Shown here: piece after piece, positions 28,024 to 37,444 of the stretch | Numbering within the stretch: position 1 is the stretch's first letter | How the letters are laid out: the number at the start of each line of letters is the position of its first letter | From: an uncultured Carboxylicivirga sp. | GTDB taxonomy: Bacteria; Bacteroidota; Bacteroidia; Bacteroidales; Marinilabiliaceae | DNA: 64,000 bases | Reading direction: 5' to 3' | NCBI RefSeq assembly: GCF_963668385.1 | Contig: NZ_OY764327.1 | Span: 1,426,001 to 1,490,000, forward strand | The notes under the pieces: generated by a model | What the model was told of the DNA's origin: nothing | Seen by the model: only the letters and a program-made list of their open reading frames with translations | The model's database searches: none | Made by a program: the position numbers and the translations under genes

Positions 28024-28599
28024 ATGAATGAGGAAGTAAGTGATTTTTTTGCCGCAATTAACGATTTGTCAGTGTTATCTGAGCAGGCTGCCCGTGAGTT
28101 ATTGCCATGTATATATACTACAAAATATGAAAAAGGCGAATTGATTCACCAGGAAGGAAAAATATGTCGACACCTGTTTTTTATCAAGTCAGGTTTAGCC
28201 AAGCACTCTTATTATTATAAAGGTAGTCAGTTTATTTTCCGTTTTTTTGAAGAAAATCACTTCTTTATCGCTACCGATAGTTTTTTTAATAATCTTCCGG
28301 CCGATTATTCTACGTATGCTTTAGAAGATACGGTAATCAACTATATTAAATATGATGATTTTGAACGTTTATGTTCCAAGTATCATTCGTTTGAAAGTTT
28401 TGCCCGCAAATTTGTTTCGGTAGTTGCCTATACAGCTATTTCTAATTTAAAAGGCCTGTTGTATTTAGATGCTACTGGTCGTTACGAAAAGTTTTTGACT
28501 GAGTATGGTCATCTACAACAACGTATAAGTTTAGGTGATACAGCTGCATTTTTAGGTATATCTCAAGTGTCGTTAAGCCGAATCAGATCTAAGAAATAG
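28024..28599 (+). CDS. Crp/Fnr-family transcriptional regulator
   Basis: 191 residues. An N-terminal cyclic-nucleotide-binding-like beta-roll (about 20-125: KYEKGELIHQEGKICRHLFF) is followed by a dimer helix and a C-terminal winged-helix end (GDTAAFLGISQVSLSRIRSKK). The phosphate-binding cassette of true cAMP binders is not recognisable, and no FNR cysteines are present, so the ligand is unknown. Proteins of this size and type are abundant in Bacteroidota and often control an adjacent enzyme or transporter gene; here the azoreductase and MFS genes follow on the same strand. Confidence 0.85.
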   Translation: MNEEVSDFFAAINDLSVLSEQAARELLPCIYTTKYEKGELIHQEGKICRHLFFIKSGLAKHSYYYKGSQFIFRFFEENHFFIATDSFFNNLPADYSTYALEDTVINYIKYDDFERLCSKYHSFESFARKFVSVVAYTAISNLKGLLYLDATGRYEKFLTEYGHLQQRISLGDTAAFLGISQVSLSRIRSKK

Positions 28600-28811
28600 T
28601 TTTTTAACATTTGTAAAAGGAATTCAAGTACCTCTATTCTACTTTTGTTTTATAATCTTTTCATAATTCGATCGTAACAAGTGGATGTTATAATTGGGAG
28701 TTAATAAACAAGAGAATGATGCAAACATTAATTCAAATTTGCTGTTTGCCTTTATTCACGGGTTTTTATGAAAGATGAACAAACTTTTTAAATAATAAAA
28801 AATAGAAAATA

Positions 28812-29417
28812 ATGAGCAAAGTACTGTACATTAAAGCAAATGCTAAGAATGAGGGGGAATCAAGAACTTTTCAAATTGCAGACAACTTCATTAAGGAGTA
28901 CAAACAATTAAATCCACAAGACGAAATTATTGAACTTGATTTGTACGAAGAAAACATTCCATTTTTACCAAAAGGTAAATTGAATGAAATGCACGAAGCG
29001 GTGATGAAAGGTGATAAAACACATCCGGTTCTTAAGTTTGCTTATCAGTTTGCCGAAGCAGATAAATACATTATTGCTGCACCTATCTGGAACTTGGGTC
29101 TTCCAGCAATTTTAAAAGCATACATTGATTGCGTTGCTGTATCAGGCATTACTTTTAAATATACAGAGCATGGTCCTGTAGGTTTATGCGAAAACAAGAA
29201 AGCTGTTAACATTATTACCAGAGGTGGTGATTATTCAGCTGAGCCTATGGAATCGTTGGAAATGGCTGACAAGTACCTTCGCAATATCTTCGGATTTATG
29301 GGAATTATCGATTACACTACTATTGCAACAGATCGTTTAGATATTGTTACCGAAGACACTACCGCCTTATTAAATGATTCTATCGAGAGAGCTAAAACAA
29401 TGGCTCCTTCCTTCTAA
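28812..29417 (+). CDS. FMN-dependent NADH-azoreductase (AzoR-type)
   Basis: A 201-residue flavodoxin-fold oxidoreductase. The FMN phosphate loop is near KANAKNEGESRTF, and YIIAAPIWNLGLPAILKAYID and TFKYTEHGPVGLCENKKAV are AzoR signatures. The FMN-binding TRGGDYS follows. AzoR reduces quinones and azo dyes with two electrons and protects against thiol-reactive and quinone stress. A TACTTTTG -7-like element lies in the 212-bp gap after the Crp gene. The Crp-like regulator is the probable controller. Confidence 0.9.
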   Translation: MSKVLYIKANAKNEGESRTFQIADNFIKEYKQLNPQDEIIELDLYEENIPFLPKGKLNEMHEAVMKGDKTHPVLKFAYQFAEADKYIIAAPIWNLGLPAILKAYIDCVAVSGITFKYTEHGPVGLCENKKAVNIITRGGDYSAEPMESLEMADKYLRNIFGFMGIIDYTTIATDRLDIVTEDTTALLNDSIERAKTMAPSF

Positions 29418-29459
29418 GAGAATTATTACTCTGACATAATAATTTTTTATTGTAGGCTT

Positions 29460-29522
29460 ACCTGAGTTGCTCAGGTTGAAAACTTATTTACCACCATTGG
29501 AGATTATTAACAACTCCAATGG
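29460..29522 (+). promoter_or_regulatory. Two hairpins in the azoR-OMP gap
   Basis: ACCTGAG-TTG-CTCAGGT (29460-29476) and CCATTGGAG / CTCCAATGG with an 11-base loop (29494-29522). Neither is followed by a T run, so they are not classical terminators. They may stabilise or process a common transcript. Confidence 0.4.
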
Positions 29523-29597
29523 ATGGTGAATAGGACGACTATTGCCCTTATCGAAATGAATAATATACATGGTTTAACACATTAAAGAAGTAAGAAA

Positions 29598-30269
29598 ATG
29601 AAGAAGAAATACACAACAGGGGTGTTCATGTTATTAATGATTGCTTTAATTTCAAACAAAGCAGTAGCCCAACAACCACAAGCAAAACCTACCGCACCTA
29701 TTCCATTGGAAGTATTTTTAGGTGGTGATGGATTTACCACACAGTTAGTACTTGACAGAAAATTTGGTCCTGATAGCAAATTAGGCTTCTTTGGTCTAAC
29801 CTATATCAATGCTAACTACGAAAATGATGGTGAGTTTCAGGAATCTGTAAACTTATCGATGTTAAAGTACGATGTGTTTAAAGGAATTAGTGTACTTGCC
29901 GGTTCGATGTACAATTCGCATTGGGGATTTCGTCCATATGCTGGTGCTCAGTATGCTTACCATAGCAGAACTTTTATGGGTATGGTGAACTCCGGTTTTC
30001 ACCTTACCGACACCAAGAACTTTGAAACCATTGTAATGTTAGAGTACCGTCCGGTTATTAAAAATGATTGGTCTCTATACTCTCGTGTGCAAGGTATGTA
30101 TAGTTACATTACAACAAGTAGCGTTCATCACGATCGTAGTCACTTATATAGTAGGTTAGGGGTTAGCTACAGAAATTACTCTTTTGGTGCGGCCTATAAT
30201 TACGATTGCTATAGCCCTATGAAAATGACTAATAATGACTTTGGTGTTTTTATTGGTATTTTAATGTAA
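29598..30269 (+). CDS. Hypothetical secreted/outer-membrane protein
   Basis: 223 residues with a signal peptide ending SNKAVAQQ. The mature part consists of alternating amphipathic strands rich in aromatics (KFGPDSKLGFFGLTYINANY, WGFRPYAGAQYAYHSRTF) and ends GVFIGILM, so a small beta barrel in the outer membrane is likely. No named family. It lies between azoR and the MFS gene on the same strand and may belong to their operon. Confidence 0.6.
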   Translation: MKKKYTTGVFMLLMIALISNKAVAQQPQAKPTAPIPLEVFLGGDGFTTQLVLDRKFGPDSKLGFFGLTYINANYENDGEFQESVNLSMLKYDVFKGISVLAGSMYNSHWGFRPYAGAQYAYHSRTFMGMVNSGFHLTDTKNFETIVMLEYRPVIKNDWSLYSRVQGMYSYITTSSVHHDRSHLYSRLGVSYRNYSFGAAYNYDCYSPMKMTNNDFGVFIGILM

Positions 30270-30377
30270 GAAATTAATAACTAGATACCCAGATCGACTA
30301 TTACCTCTATAAATGAGGTGACTCCCAGAATGAACAAACTAAACAATAGTTGAAACGTGGTTTATTATTTACTAAAA

Positions 30378-31559
30378 ATGAGTTCTATTATCAGGAATAA
30401 AAACATAATGGAAACAACCTTGTTGTTAGCCAGTATGTTAACCATCTTGGCTAATGCAATTATTGCTCCTGCATTGCCATTAATTAGTCTGGAATTCAAG
30501 GAAGTTGAAAGCATTGAATTATTATCAAAGATGATGCTTACTCTTCCGGCCTTAACCATTGCGGTATCGGCACCTATTATTGGCCGCTTTTTAAATAAAG
30601 TGGGGCGAGTGAAGATGCTGTTTGGATCGCTATTGGTTTACCTTATCGCCGGTACGTCGGGCTATTGGTTAAATAATTTATACACCATATTGATTGGTCG
30701 CTTTGTTTTTGGAATTGGAGTAGCGGGTATTATGACGGTTTCTACCACCTTAATTGGCGATTACTTTACAGGAGCTAAACGCGAACGTTTTATGGGTTTG
30801 CAAGGTGCTTTTGTGGCATTGGGGGGACTAATTTTTATTACTGCAGCAGGTTACTTAACCGATATAAGCTGGAAGCTTACGTTTTTGGTGTATGCTTTTT
30901 CGATAGTAGTACTTGTGTTGGTACCCTTTACCCTATACGAACCGGAAACCGATAAGGCAACATCAACAGCTAATGCAACTGAAGATAGTTCAGTGTCTAA
31001 AATTATATGGTTGGTGTATATAGCTGCTTTTATAACAACCGTTAGTTTTTATGTAATTCCAACTCAGTTACCTTTCTTTCTGCAGAAACTGGAAGGAATG
31101 GATGGAAATAAAATGGGATTAGCATTAGGAAGCCTTCCGTTGGCTCAATCTATTTCATCTTTTTTGTACAAAAGAGTAAAAAGTAATCTAACCTTTATGA
31201 GTATAGTAAGTTTGGGTTTTCTACCCATGACTATTGGGTTCATCATTATTGGACTTAGTACTACTTACTGGCAGGCTATAGCAGGAATTATGACTTGTGG
31301 GTTAGGGGTAGGTTTACTTATACCTAATGTAAACTTATGGGTGGTTTCACTTGCTCCCATAAAAGTTAGAGGTAAATATGTTGGCTATTTGACTACAGCT
31401 ATGTTTGTGGGTATGTTTTTATCTCCGGCTATTATTCAACCCATACAAAAAGCCGTGGGCATGAATGAGAGTTTCATTGTATTGGGAGTTGCTATGGCAA
31501 TTTTATCGGCAATGTATTTACTGTTTAAAGCAATGTCCTCAAAAAAGATTTCCGCTTAA
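30378..31559 (+). CDS. MFS efflux transporter
   Basis: A 393-residue major facilitator protein with about twelve helices. The A motif lies after helix 2 (GRFLNKVGRVKMLFG) and a motif-C-like segment is GIGVAGIMTVSTTLIGDYF. It is of the drug:H+ antiporter-1 type (Bcr/AraJ-like). The ATG at 30378 (MSSIIRNKN) is preferred over the GTG at 30357; the ATG at 30408 is also possible. It probably exports the toxic compound that the azoreductase handles. Confidence 0.85.
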   Translation: MSSIIRNKNIMETTLLLASMLTILANAIIAPALPLISLEFKEVESIELLSKMMLTLPALTIAVSAPIIGRFLNKVGRVKMLFGSLLVYLIAGTSGYWLNNLYTILIGRFVFGIGVAGIMTVSTTLIGDYFTGAKRERFMGLQGAFVALGGLIFITAAGYLTDISWKLTFLVYAFSIVVLVLVPFTLYEPETDKATSTANATEDSSVSKIIWLVYIAAFITTVSFYVIPTQLPFFLQKLEGMDGNKMGLALGSLPLAQSISSFLYKRVKSNLTFMSIVSLGFLPMTIGFIIIGLSTTYWQAIAGIMTCGLGVGLLIPNVNLWVVSLAPIKVRGKYVGYLTTAMFVGMFLSPAIIQPIQKAVGMNESFIVLGVAMAILSAMYLLFKAMSSKKISA

Positions 31560-31581
31560 AAATCACTAAAAAATAATTGAT

Positions 31582-31797
31582 ATGAAAACCTTTGTAATTC
31601 AAGGCGTAATTGGTGCCATAATGGGCTTTATCATGAGTTTTGTTATGAATTATTTAATGACACCAATGCCTAATACCTTATTTGACCATGCAATGGGGCA
31701 TGGAATAACCGGAACCATAAGCGGATTTATGGGAGGATTTATGGGAATAACCGGTTATTTATTTTTTAAATACAAGAAGCAAAGAGCACCTAAATAA
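31582..31797 (+). CDS. Small two-helix membrane protein (DUF2798-like)
   Basis: 71 residues with two glycine/methionine-rich membrane helices (VIQGVIGAIMGFIMSFVMNY and GITGTISGFMGGFMGITGYL) and a basic tail. The pattern is like DUF2798 proteins. It starts 22 bp after the MFS stop, so it is the last gene of that operon, and a terminator follows. The function is unknown. Confidence 0.65.
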   Translation: MKTFVIQGVIGAIMGFIMSFVMNYLMTPMPNTLFDHAMGHGITGTISGFMGGFMGITGYLFFKYKKQRAPK

Positions 31798-31883
31798 ATT
31801 TAATTTCAATATACTGGCTAATTGTGAGTTAATTTCAATTGCCGGTAAGTATTTTGAAGTGAAAATGTGTAATTAATTTCAAA

Positions 31884-31918
31884 AGATGCTGTTCAGGTTA
31901 TGGGCAGCTTCTTTTTTA
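31884..31918 (+). terminator. Probable terminator after the MFS operon
   Basis: GATGCTG / CAGCTTC arms (one mismatch) are followed by a T6 run, about 85 bases after the stop of the small membrane protein. Confidence 0.5.
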
Positions 31919-31949
31919 TCAGACTGTTGGTTTTATAAGCGAAAAAGTT

Positions 31950-31981
31950 CAAATTCCGATGATATTGAGCCAAACTCCGAT
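31950..31981 (+). promoter_or_regulatory. 21-bp-periodic direct repeat, candidate LytTR operator
   Basis: CAAATTCCGAT (31950-31960) and CAAACTCCGAT (31971-31981) differ at one base and are exactly 21 bp apart. This is the spacing at which LytTR dimers bind paired direct repeats. It lies 114 bp before the stand-alone LytTR gene. The same word occurs at 34209 before the first TonB receptor. Confidence 0.6.
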
Positions 31982-32094
31982 ATTTATTGATCCTAATCTA
32001 TTATCATAGTAGTTTAGACTTTGAAAAATAGGAGTGAAGAAAGAACAACTATATAACGGTCTGGTTTTAGTTGTTATAGTTAATTAAGAAGGGG

Positions 32095-32520
32095 ATGAAA
32101 GTATATATAAACAACACACATCTTCAGGAGCATAAATTTAGAATTAACAAATATACTCCTGATACAATTGAAAACGTTAATAAGCGTGAACGTTTTTTAG
32201 TGGTTAAAGGACACAAGCATGTTCTTTTAAAAGCTGATGACATTGCTTATTTTGTTGTGGAAAGCAGAATTACAACTGCTGTTACGTTTAAAGATGAACG
32301 TTTTTTGTTACATGTTACGCTCGATAAGTTAGAAGAAGAGTTGGATAATAGCTTGTTTTATCGGGCTAATCGTTCAACTATCATCAATATTGAAGCTTTT
32401 GATTATTTCGAAAACTATTTCAATGGTAAATTAATGGTTAAGCTAAAAACTAAATCGATCGAATCCATCACAATTAGTAGAATGAAGGCACCTGGCTTTA
32501 AGGAATGGTTAGACCATTAA
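32095..32520 (+). CDS. Stand-alone LytTR DNA-binding protein
   Basis: 141 residues. About 35 N-terminal residues without a domain are followed by a LytTR domain (~38-138): LLKADDIAYFVVESRITTAV, RANRSTIINIEAF and a basic C-terminal strand (KSIESITISRMKAPGFKEW). There is no receiver domain, so it is not a phosphorylation target itself. It ends exactly where the kinase frame begins and probably shares its operon. It may auto-regulate or antagonise the full response regulator. Confidence 0.85.
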   Translation: MKVYINNTHLQEHKFRINKYTPDTIENVNKRERFLVVKGHKHVLLKADDIAYFVVESRITTAVTFKDERFLLHVTLDKLEEELDNSLFYRANRSTIINIEAFDYFENYFNGKLMVKLKTKSIESITISRMKAPGFKEWLDH

Positions 32521-32538
32521 TTGAGATACGTATTGGTT

Positions 32539-33540
32539 ATGATTCAAATTGAAAAACAAAAGAAACTATTTCAAATACTGGCTTCCATATTTATATGGAC
32601 GGTGTTAATTTCTATTCCTTTGTTAGGATTTCCTGAAAATTATTGGGATCACAATAATTGGTCAAAAATATTAATCAAGCATGCAGTCATTAATTTGTCG
32701 ATCATTGTCATTTTCTATTTGAATTTCTATTTAGGAATACCCCGATATTTTTATAAAAGAAAATATTGGAGGTATCTATTATTCATTATTATTACAATTA
32801 TTGCCAGTTTTATACCTTCGGTTATCGTTTGCAGGAAGTTAGATCCAACCTTTGCCACGTCTATGGTTTTGACTTTCCTTGTTTTTACTAGCTTCCTGGT
32901 TATTGCAGCATCTTTTGCTATCTATTATTTCAGTCATTACCAGTATTTAATGGAAGAAAAAACAAAATCGGAATTACTGGCTCTAAAGCATCAGATTAAT
33001 CCACACTTTTTGTTTAATACTTTGAATGTTATCTATGGCCAGGCTATTAAAAAGTCCGAAACAACAGCCAATAGCATTGCTAAGTTATCAACCATGATGC
33101 GTTATGTGATTTCGGATGCCAATCAGAATTTAGTGCAACTCGAAAAAGAGTTAGATTATATAAAAAGCTATATCGATTTTCAGAAACTGAGATTAACAAA
33201 CAAAACTACCGTAAATTATAGCATCGAAGGGGATGTTCATGGAATAAGAATACCTTCATTGATTTTGGTTAATTTTATCGAAAATGCATTTAAGTATGGG
33301 GTAAGTAACGAGGTTGAAACCACCATTGATATTAAAGTTGAATTAAAACATGACGTACTGCAACTTATTGTGACAAATAATACTCCCCACAAATCAGATA
33401 AGTTTGAAGAATCGTCGAAAATTGGTATGGATAATACGCTTCAGCGGTTAAAGTTATTGTATGGTGACGACTTTAACCTACTCATAAAAAATGAGGAGAA
33501 CCTTTTTGAAGTGAAACTTAAAATTCTGCTTGATGATTAA
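32539..33540 (+). CDS. LytS/YehU-type sensor histidine kinase
   Basis: 333 residues from the ATG at 32539; the frame opens at a TTG at 32521. Four membrane helices span ~15-140, then a short coiled coil. The His_kinase domain has LKHQINPHFLFNTLNVIYGQ (phospho-acceptor in the HQINPHFLFN motif) and a truncated HATPase with NFIENAFKYG and IGMDNTLQRLKLLYG. No periplasmic domain is visible, so sensing is through the membrane. It overlaps the response regulator by 8 bp. Confidence 0.92.
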   Translation: MIQIEKQKKLFQILASIFIWTVLISIPLLGFPENYWDHNNWSKILIKHAVINLSIIVIFYLNFYLGIPRYFYKRKYWRYLLFIIITIIASFIPSVIVCRKLDPTFATSMVLTFLVFTSFLVIAASFAIYYFSHYQYLMEEKTKSELLALKHQINPHFLFNTLNVIYGQAIKKSETTANSIAKLSTMMRYVISDANQNLVQLEKELDYIKSYIDFQKLRLTNKTTVNYSIEGDVHGIRIPSLILVNFIENAFKYGVSNEVETTIDIKVELKHDVLQLIVTNNTPHKSDKFEESSKIGMDNTLQRLKLLYGDDFNLLIKNEENLFEVKLKILLDD

Positions 33541-34201
33541 TTGCATTGCCTTAGACGACGAACCGATTGCCATTGAAATTATTCAGGCATTTTGCGATCA
33601 TATTCCTGAAATTAATCTGATGCAGACCTTTACACAAGCATCGGCAGCCCAACGCTATTTAGATAAGTTTCCGGTCGATTTAATTTTTCTGGATATTCAA
33701 ATGCCAGATATCAATGGGATTTCATTTTTTAAAAGTTTAAAGCAGGATACCATGGTTATTTTTACTACTGCTTTTAGTGAATATGCGGTGGATTATTTGC
33801 TCAAGCCCATTGAATTGGATCGTTTTAAGCAGGCTTGTCAAAAAGCAGTGGATTATGCCGAATTTCTAAAAAGTAATCATTCTAAAAGTCAGAATAGTTT
33901 ATTTGTGCGCTCCGATTATTCGCTGATGAAAATTCCATTTGATGAAATTATTTACTGCGAAACTATGGACGATTATGTCAAAATTCATCGTACGGATAAT
34001 ACAACGGTACTAGCGCTAATGAGTCTTAATAAATTGCTGGTAAAGTTGCCTGAAAATGAATTTGTAAGGGTGCATCGGTCCTATGTTGTTTCGCTATCAA
34101 AGATTGACTTGGTAAGAGGTAAAAAAATCAAGATTAGTGATACCGAAATTCCTGTTGGCGTAACGTATAGAAATGACTTTATGCAGCGTTACGAATTATA
34201 A
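33533..34201 (+). CDS. LytTR-family response regulator
   Basis: 223 residues. The receiver domain (1-~120) has the acidic pair in LDDEP, phospho-aspartate in LIFLDIQMPDINGI, T/S in FTTAF and lysine in LLKPIELDRF. The LytTR domain (~130-223) includes ETMDDYVKIH and FVRVHRSYVVSLSKIDLV. I chose the ATG at 33533; a TTG precedes it. The 8-bp overlap with the kinase indicates translational coupling. The likely targets are the downstream receptor genes, where a matching half-site is seen. Confidence 0.93.
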   Translation: MINCIALDDEPIAIEIIQAFCDHIPEINLMQTFTQASAAQRYLDKFPVDLIFLDIQMPDINGISFFKSLKQDTMVIFTTAFSEYAVDYLLKPIELDRFKQACQKAVDYAEFLKSNHSKSQNSLFVRSDYSLMKIPFDEIIYCETMDDYVKIHRTDNTTVLALMSLNKLLVKLPENEFVRVHRSYVVSLSKIDLVRGKKIKISDTEIPVGVTYRNDFMQRYEL

Positions 34202-34208
34202 AAGGAAT

Positions 34209-34240
34209 CAAACTCCGATAAATACTGAATATTTAGCGAC
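34209..34240 (+). promoter_or_regulatory. Candidate LytTR site upstream of the first TonB receptor
   Basis: CAAACTCCGAT (34209-34219) is identical to the repeat at 31971. At 21 bp downstream, TATTTAGCGAC keeps only the CGA core, so the second half-site is weak. A -7 element TACTTTTG is at 34269-34276. Confidence 0.45.
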
Positions 34241-34303
34241 ATACTTTTTATACTATCCAATACGTTTCTACTTTTGATTTTGTAATCTAATTCAAAAGGG
34301 GAA

Positions 34304-36625
34304 ATGAAATACATTTTGTTGATGTGTGTGGCTTTTCTCGGAGTTATTTCTCCGACTAAAGCCCAGGAAAAGTATATTATTAGTGGAAGTGTAACAGATG
34401 TTACAAATGGTGAAACACTTATTGGAGCTACTGTTTATTTGCAAGAAATTCCTACTCAGGGAACTGTTACCAATGCTTACGGTTTTTATTCCATTTCAGC
34501 ACCTTCGGGTACATACCGAATGGTAGTTAGTTTTATCGGCTACAGAAACTATGTAAAAGATATAGAGCTTAATAAGGAGCTGCGTATTAATGTAAACCTG
34601 GAGCCGGATAGCGAGCAACTTAACGAAGTGGTTGTATCTTCAAAAAAGAAAAACAGCAATATTACATCGGAACGAATTGGGGTTGAAAAAATCAATCCAA
34701 AAGATGTGGAATCAATACCTGTATTGTTGGGCGAACCTGATATTATCCGAACGCTAACACTAACACCGGGAGTTAAAACTTCGGGAGAAGGTGGCGGAGG
34801 AATGTTTGTTAGAGGTGGAAATAATTCGCAAAACCTCATTCTTCTTGATGAAGCCACGGTGTATAATTCGAGCCACTTAATGGGGTTCTTTTCTACCTTT
34901 AATAGTGATGCCATAAAAGACCTTACCATGTACAAGGGTACGGCTCCGGCCGAATATGGTGGTCGTCTATCATCGGTGATGGACATTAAAATGAATGAAG
35001 GAAGTAATCGCGATTATCATGTGGGTGGCGGAATTGGTTTACTGTCTTCGAAACTATCGGTTGAAGGACCCATTGTGAAGGATAAAGGATCGTTTTTAGT
35101 AACGGGTCGACGCACTTATGCCGATCTTTTTCTGAAGTTATCACCTGATGAAGACATCAACAACAACCAGCTTTACTTTTACGATTTAAACCTCAAAGCC
35201 AATTATAAAATTAACGATAACAACCGCATTTATGCTTCGGGCTATTTTGGTCGTGATGTTATGTCGGCGCAGGATATGTTTGGATTGGATTGGGGAAATG
35301 CTACAGGAACCCTTCGTTGGAACCACATCTGGAACAGTAAATTATTTAGCAACACTACTTTTATCTATTCCGATTATAGCTATAACATTGATATGGACAT
35401 CGATAATTTTGATATGAGTTTGTTATCCGAAATTAATAATCTGGAACTGAAGCAAGATTTTCAGTACTACCTCAATAACAAACATACACTTTCGTTTGGT
35501 GCTTTTGGTAATCGAGGGGTGATGGTTCCCGGACAGGTGGAAGTATCAGAAGATTCTAACATGCAGCCAACCGATTTGCAAGATCGTAATTACTATAATT
35601 ATGGAGCTTATCTGAGCGAAAACTGGAAAGTAAACGATAAGTTGACAGTAACGGCAGGTTTACGCTTCAATGGATTTAATCTGGTGGGACCGGGAGATTT
35701 CTATTCGTATCAGGATGGAGAAGTGATTGATACAACCCATTATTCTTCGGGCAAAAATGTTAAGAGCTATTATAACTTGGAGCCTCGTTTTAATCTGGCT
35801 TATGTGTTTAATCCTCAAAACTCGGTTAAATTCTCTTATTCGCGTAATACACAGAATTTGCATTTGATTCAAAATTCAACCACATCATCGCCAACCGATT
35901 TGTGGATTCCTTCCAGCCACAATGTAAAACCCGAAATAAGTGATCAGGTTTCAGGTGGATATTTCAAGAATTTTCATCAGGATATCTTCCAGGTATCGGG
36001 TGAAGTATATTACAAATGGATGCAAAATCAGATTGACCTACGCGATGGAGCAGATATCAATGCCAATGAGTTATTAGAGGGTGAATTACTTTACGGAAAA
36101 GGCCGTGCATATGGTTTAGAGCTAATGCTGAAGAAAACCGAAGGTCAGTTGAGTGGTTGGGTTGCATATACTTTATCGCGAACCGAGAAAAAGATCGATC
36201 AGATTAATAATAACGATTGGTATGCGGCTCGTCAGGATGCAACTCATGATGTTTCGGTGGTGCTGATGTATAAACTTAATCATAAATGGGATTTATCGGC
36301 CAGTTGGGTTTATAACACAGGTAATGCGGTAACTTTTCCTAGTGGAAAATACAAGGTAAACAACGAAGTTCAGTTTTATTATACCGAACGAAACGGATAC
36401 CGCATGCCCGATTATCATCGATTAGATATTGGAGCTACCTGTCAGTTAAAAAAGACGGAGAAATTCGAGAGTAGTCTGAGTATTTCATTGTATAATGCTT
36501 ACGGCCGCAAGAATGCTTATATGATCGATTTTGATGTGGATGAAGATGATGCTTCACGAACAGTAGCCAATAAAACCTACTTGTTCACTTTTATGCCATC
36601 TGTGTCGTATAACTTTAAATTTTAA
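34304..36625 (+). CDS. TonB-dependent outer-membrane receptor (CarboxypepD_reg type)
   Basis: 773 residues: signal peptide (to SPTKAQ), CarboxypepD_reg-like domain (~22-105: SGSVTDVTNGETLIGATVYL), a TonB plug (~115-230: GGMFVRGGNNSQNLILLDE, AEYGGRLSSVMDIKM) and a 22-strand barrel ending in an aromatic residue (PSVSYNFKF). It imports an unknown ligand through the outer membrane using TonB energy. It is followed 4 bp later by a DUF4249 lipoprotein. Its paralog at 38814 has the same layout and many identical stretches (FNSDAIKD, EGPIVKDKGSF, TGNAVTFPSG, ERNGYRMPDYHRLD). Confidence 0.93.
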   Translation: MKYILLMCVAFLGVISPTKAQEKYIISGSVTDVTNGETLIGATVYLQEIPTQGTVTNAYGFYSISAPSGTYRMVVSFIGYRNYVKDIELNKELRINVNLEPDSEQLNEVVVSSKKKNSNITSERIGVEKINPKDVESIPVLLGEPDIIRTLTLTPGVKTSGEGGGGMFVRGGNNSQNLILLDEATVYNSSHLMGFFSTFNSDAIKDLTMYKGTAPAEYGGRLSSVMDIKMNEGSNRDYHVGGGIGLLSSKLSVEGPIVKDKGSFLVTGRRTYADLFLKLSPDEDINNNQLYFYDLNLKANYKINDNNRIYASGYFGRDVMSAQDMFGLDWGNATGTLRWNHIWNSKLFSNTTFIYSDYSYNIDMDIDNFDMSLLSEINNLELKQDFQYYLNNKHTLSFGAFGNRGVMVPGQVEVSEDSNMQPTDLQDRNYYNYGAYLSENWKVNDKLTVTAGLRFNGFNLVGPGDFYSYQDGEVIDTTHYSSGKNVKSYYNLEPRFNLAYVFNPQNSVKFSYSRNTQNLHLIQNSTTSSPTDLWIPSSHNVKPEISDQVSGGYFKNFHQDIFQVSGEVYYKWMQNQIDLRDGADINANELLEGELLYGKGRAYGLELMLKKTEGQLSGWVAYTLSRTEKKIDQINNNDWYAARQDATHDVSVVLMYKLNHKWDLSASWVYNTGNAVTFPSGKYKVNNEVQFYYTERNGYRMPDYHRLDIGATCQLKKTEKFESSLSISLYNAYGRKNAYMIDFDVDEDDASRTVANKTYLFTFMPSVSYNFKF

Positions 36626-36629
36626 TTGG

Positions 36630-37424
36630 ATGAATACTATAAAAACACTACTTATATTTTGGGTTGTAGTTGCAACGGTTAGTTGTACCGAAGTAATGGA
36701 TATTGATTTAAATGAAGCTCCAACACAAGTGGTTATTGAGGGTAATATTGCATCGGGTCAGGCACCATTGATTCAGATTACAACCTCGTTGGGCTTTAAT
36801 GCGCCAAACGATTTTCCGGCAGTAAAAGGCGCGGTGGTTAGTTTGGAAGATAGCGAGGGTAATATTGCCAATTTAGAGGAAGTGACTGATGGCATTTATA
36901 CTTCCACCGAAATAAGCGGTGAGATGGGTGAAACCTATTCTTTAAATGTAGCTATTGACAACAGCTTGTTTTCATCAATATGTGAAATTCCGCAAATCGT
37001 GAAGTTCGACTCCATATTAGTGGAAAAAGATTTGGAGATGTTTTCATTTGGAGGAGAGAGAGACTCGGTTTACGAAATCACTGTTTATTTTCAGGATCCA
37101 CCTTTAGAAGATAATTACTATTTATTTATTGAATATAGAAATGGCGAACAGGTTGCCAGTTATACTATTTCAGATGATTATTCAGATGGCTTGTATTTGG
37201 AAAGACAACTGTATAATACCGATCGTGAACTGGAATTGGGTGATGATTTGCGTATTGAAATGCGTTGCGTAACCGAAGAGGTATATAATTATTTTCACGA
37301 TTTAGGGACTCGGTCAACCATGTCGGCTACACCTACCAACCCGCAATCGAATATAACCAATGCCGTGTTGGGCTACTTTAGTGCGCACACATCAGAAAGT
37401 ATCAGTAAGGAAATTACCATTTAA
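36630..37424 (+). CDS. DUF4249 lipoprotein (receptor partner)
   Basis: 264 residues with a lipoprotein signal (FWVVVATVSC, lipobox VSC). The mature domain begins TEVMDIDLNEAPTQVVIEG, the DUF4249 opening, and continues as beta-rich Ig-like strands to a helical C-terminus. DUF4249 proteins are usually encoded next to this type of TonB receptor and probably act as its extracellular lid, by analogy with SusD. The start overlaps the receptor's operon, with a 4-bp spacer. Confidence 0.85.
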   Translation: MNTIKTLLIFWVVVATVSCTEVMDIDLNEAPTQVVIEGNIASGQAPLIQITTSLGFNAPNDFPAVKGAVVSLEDSEGNIANLEEVTDGIYTSTEISGEMGETYSLNVAIDNSLFSSICEIPQIVKFDSILVEKDLEMFSFGGERDSVYEITVYFQDPPLEDNYYLFIEYRNGEQVASYTISDDYSDGLYLERQLYNTDRELELGDDLRIEMRCVTEEVYNYFHDLGTRSTMSATPTNPQSNITNAVLGYFSAHTSESISKEITI

Positions 37425-37444
37425 AGTATTCAGAGATAATAGTT

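Noticed and set aside
28716-28778. Leader peptide of about 20 residues upstream of azoR
   Set aside because: The frame MMQTLIQICCLPLFTGFYER has no regulatory codon run or attenuator after it. It could arise by chance.
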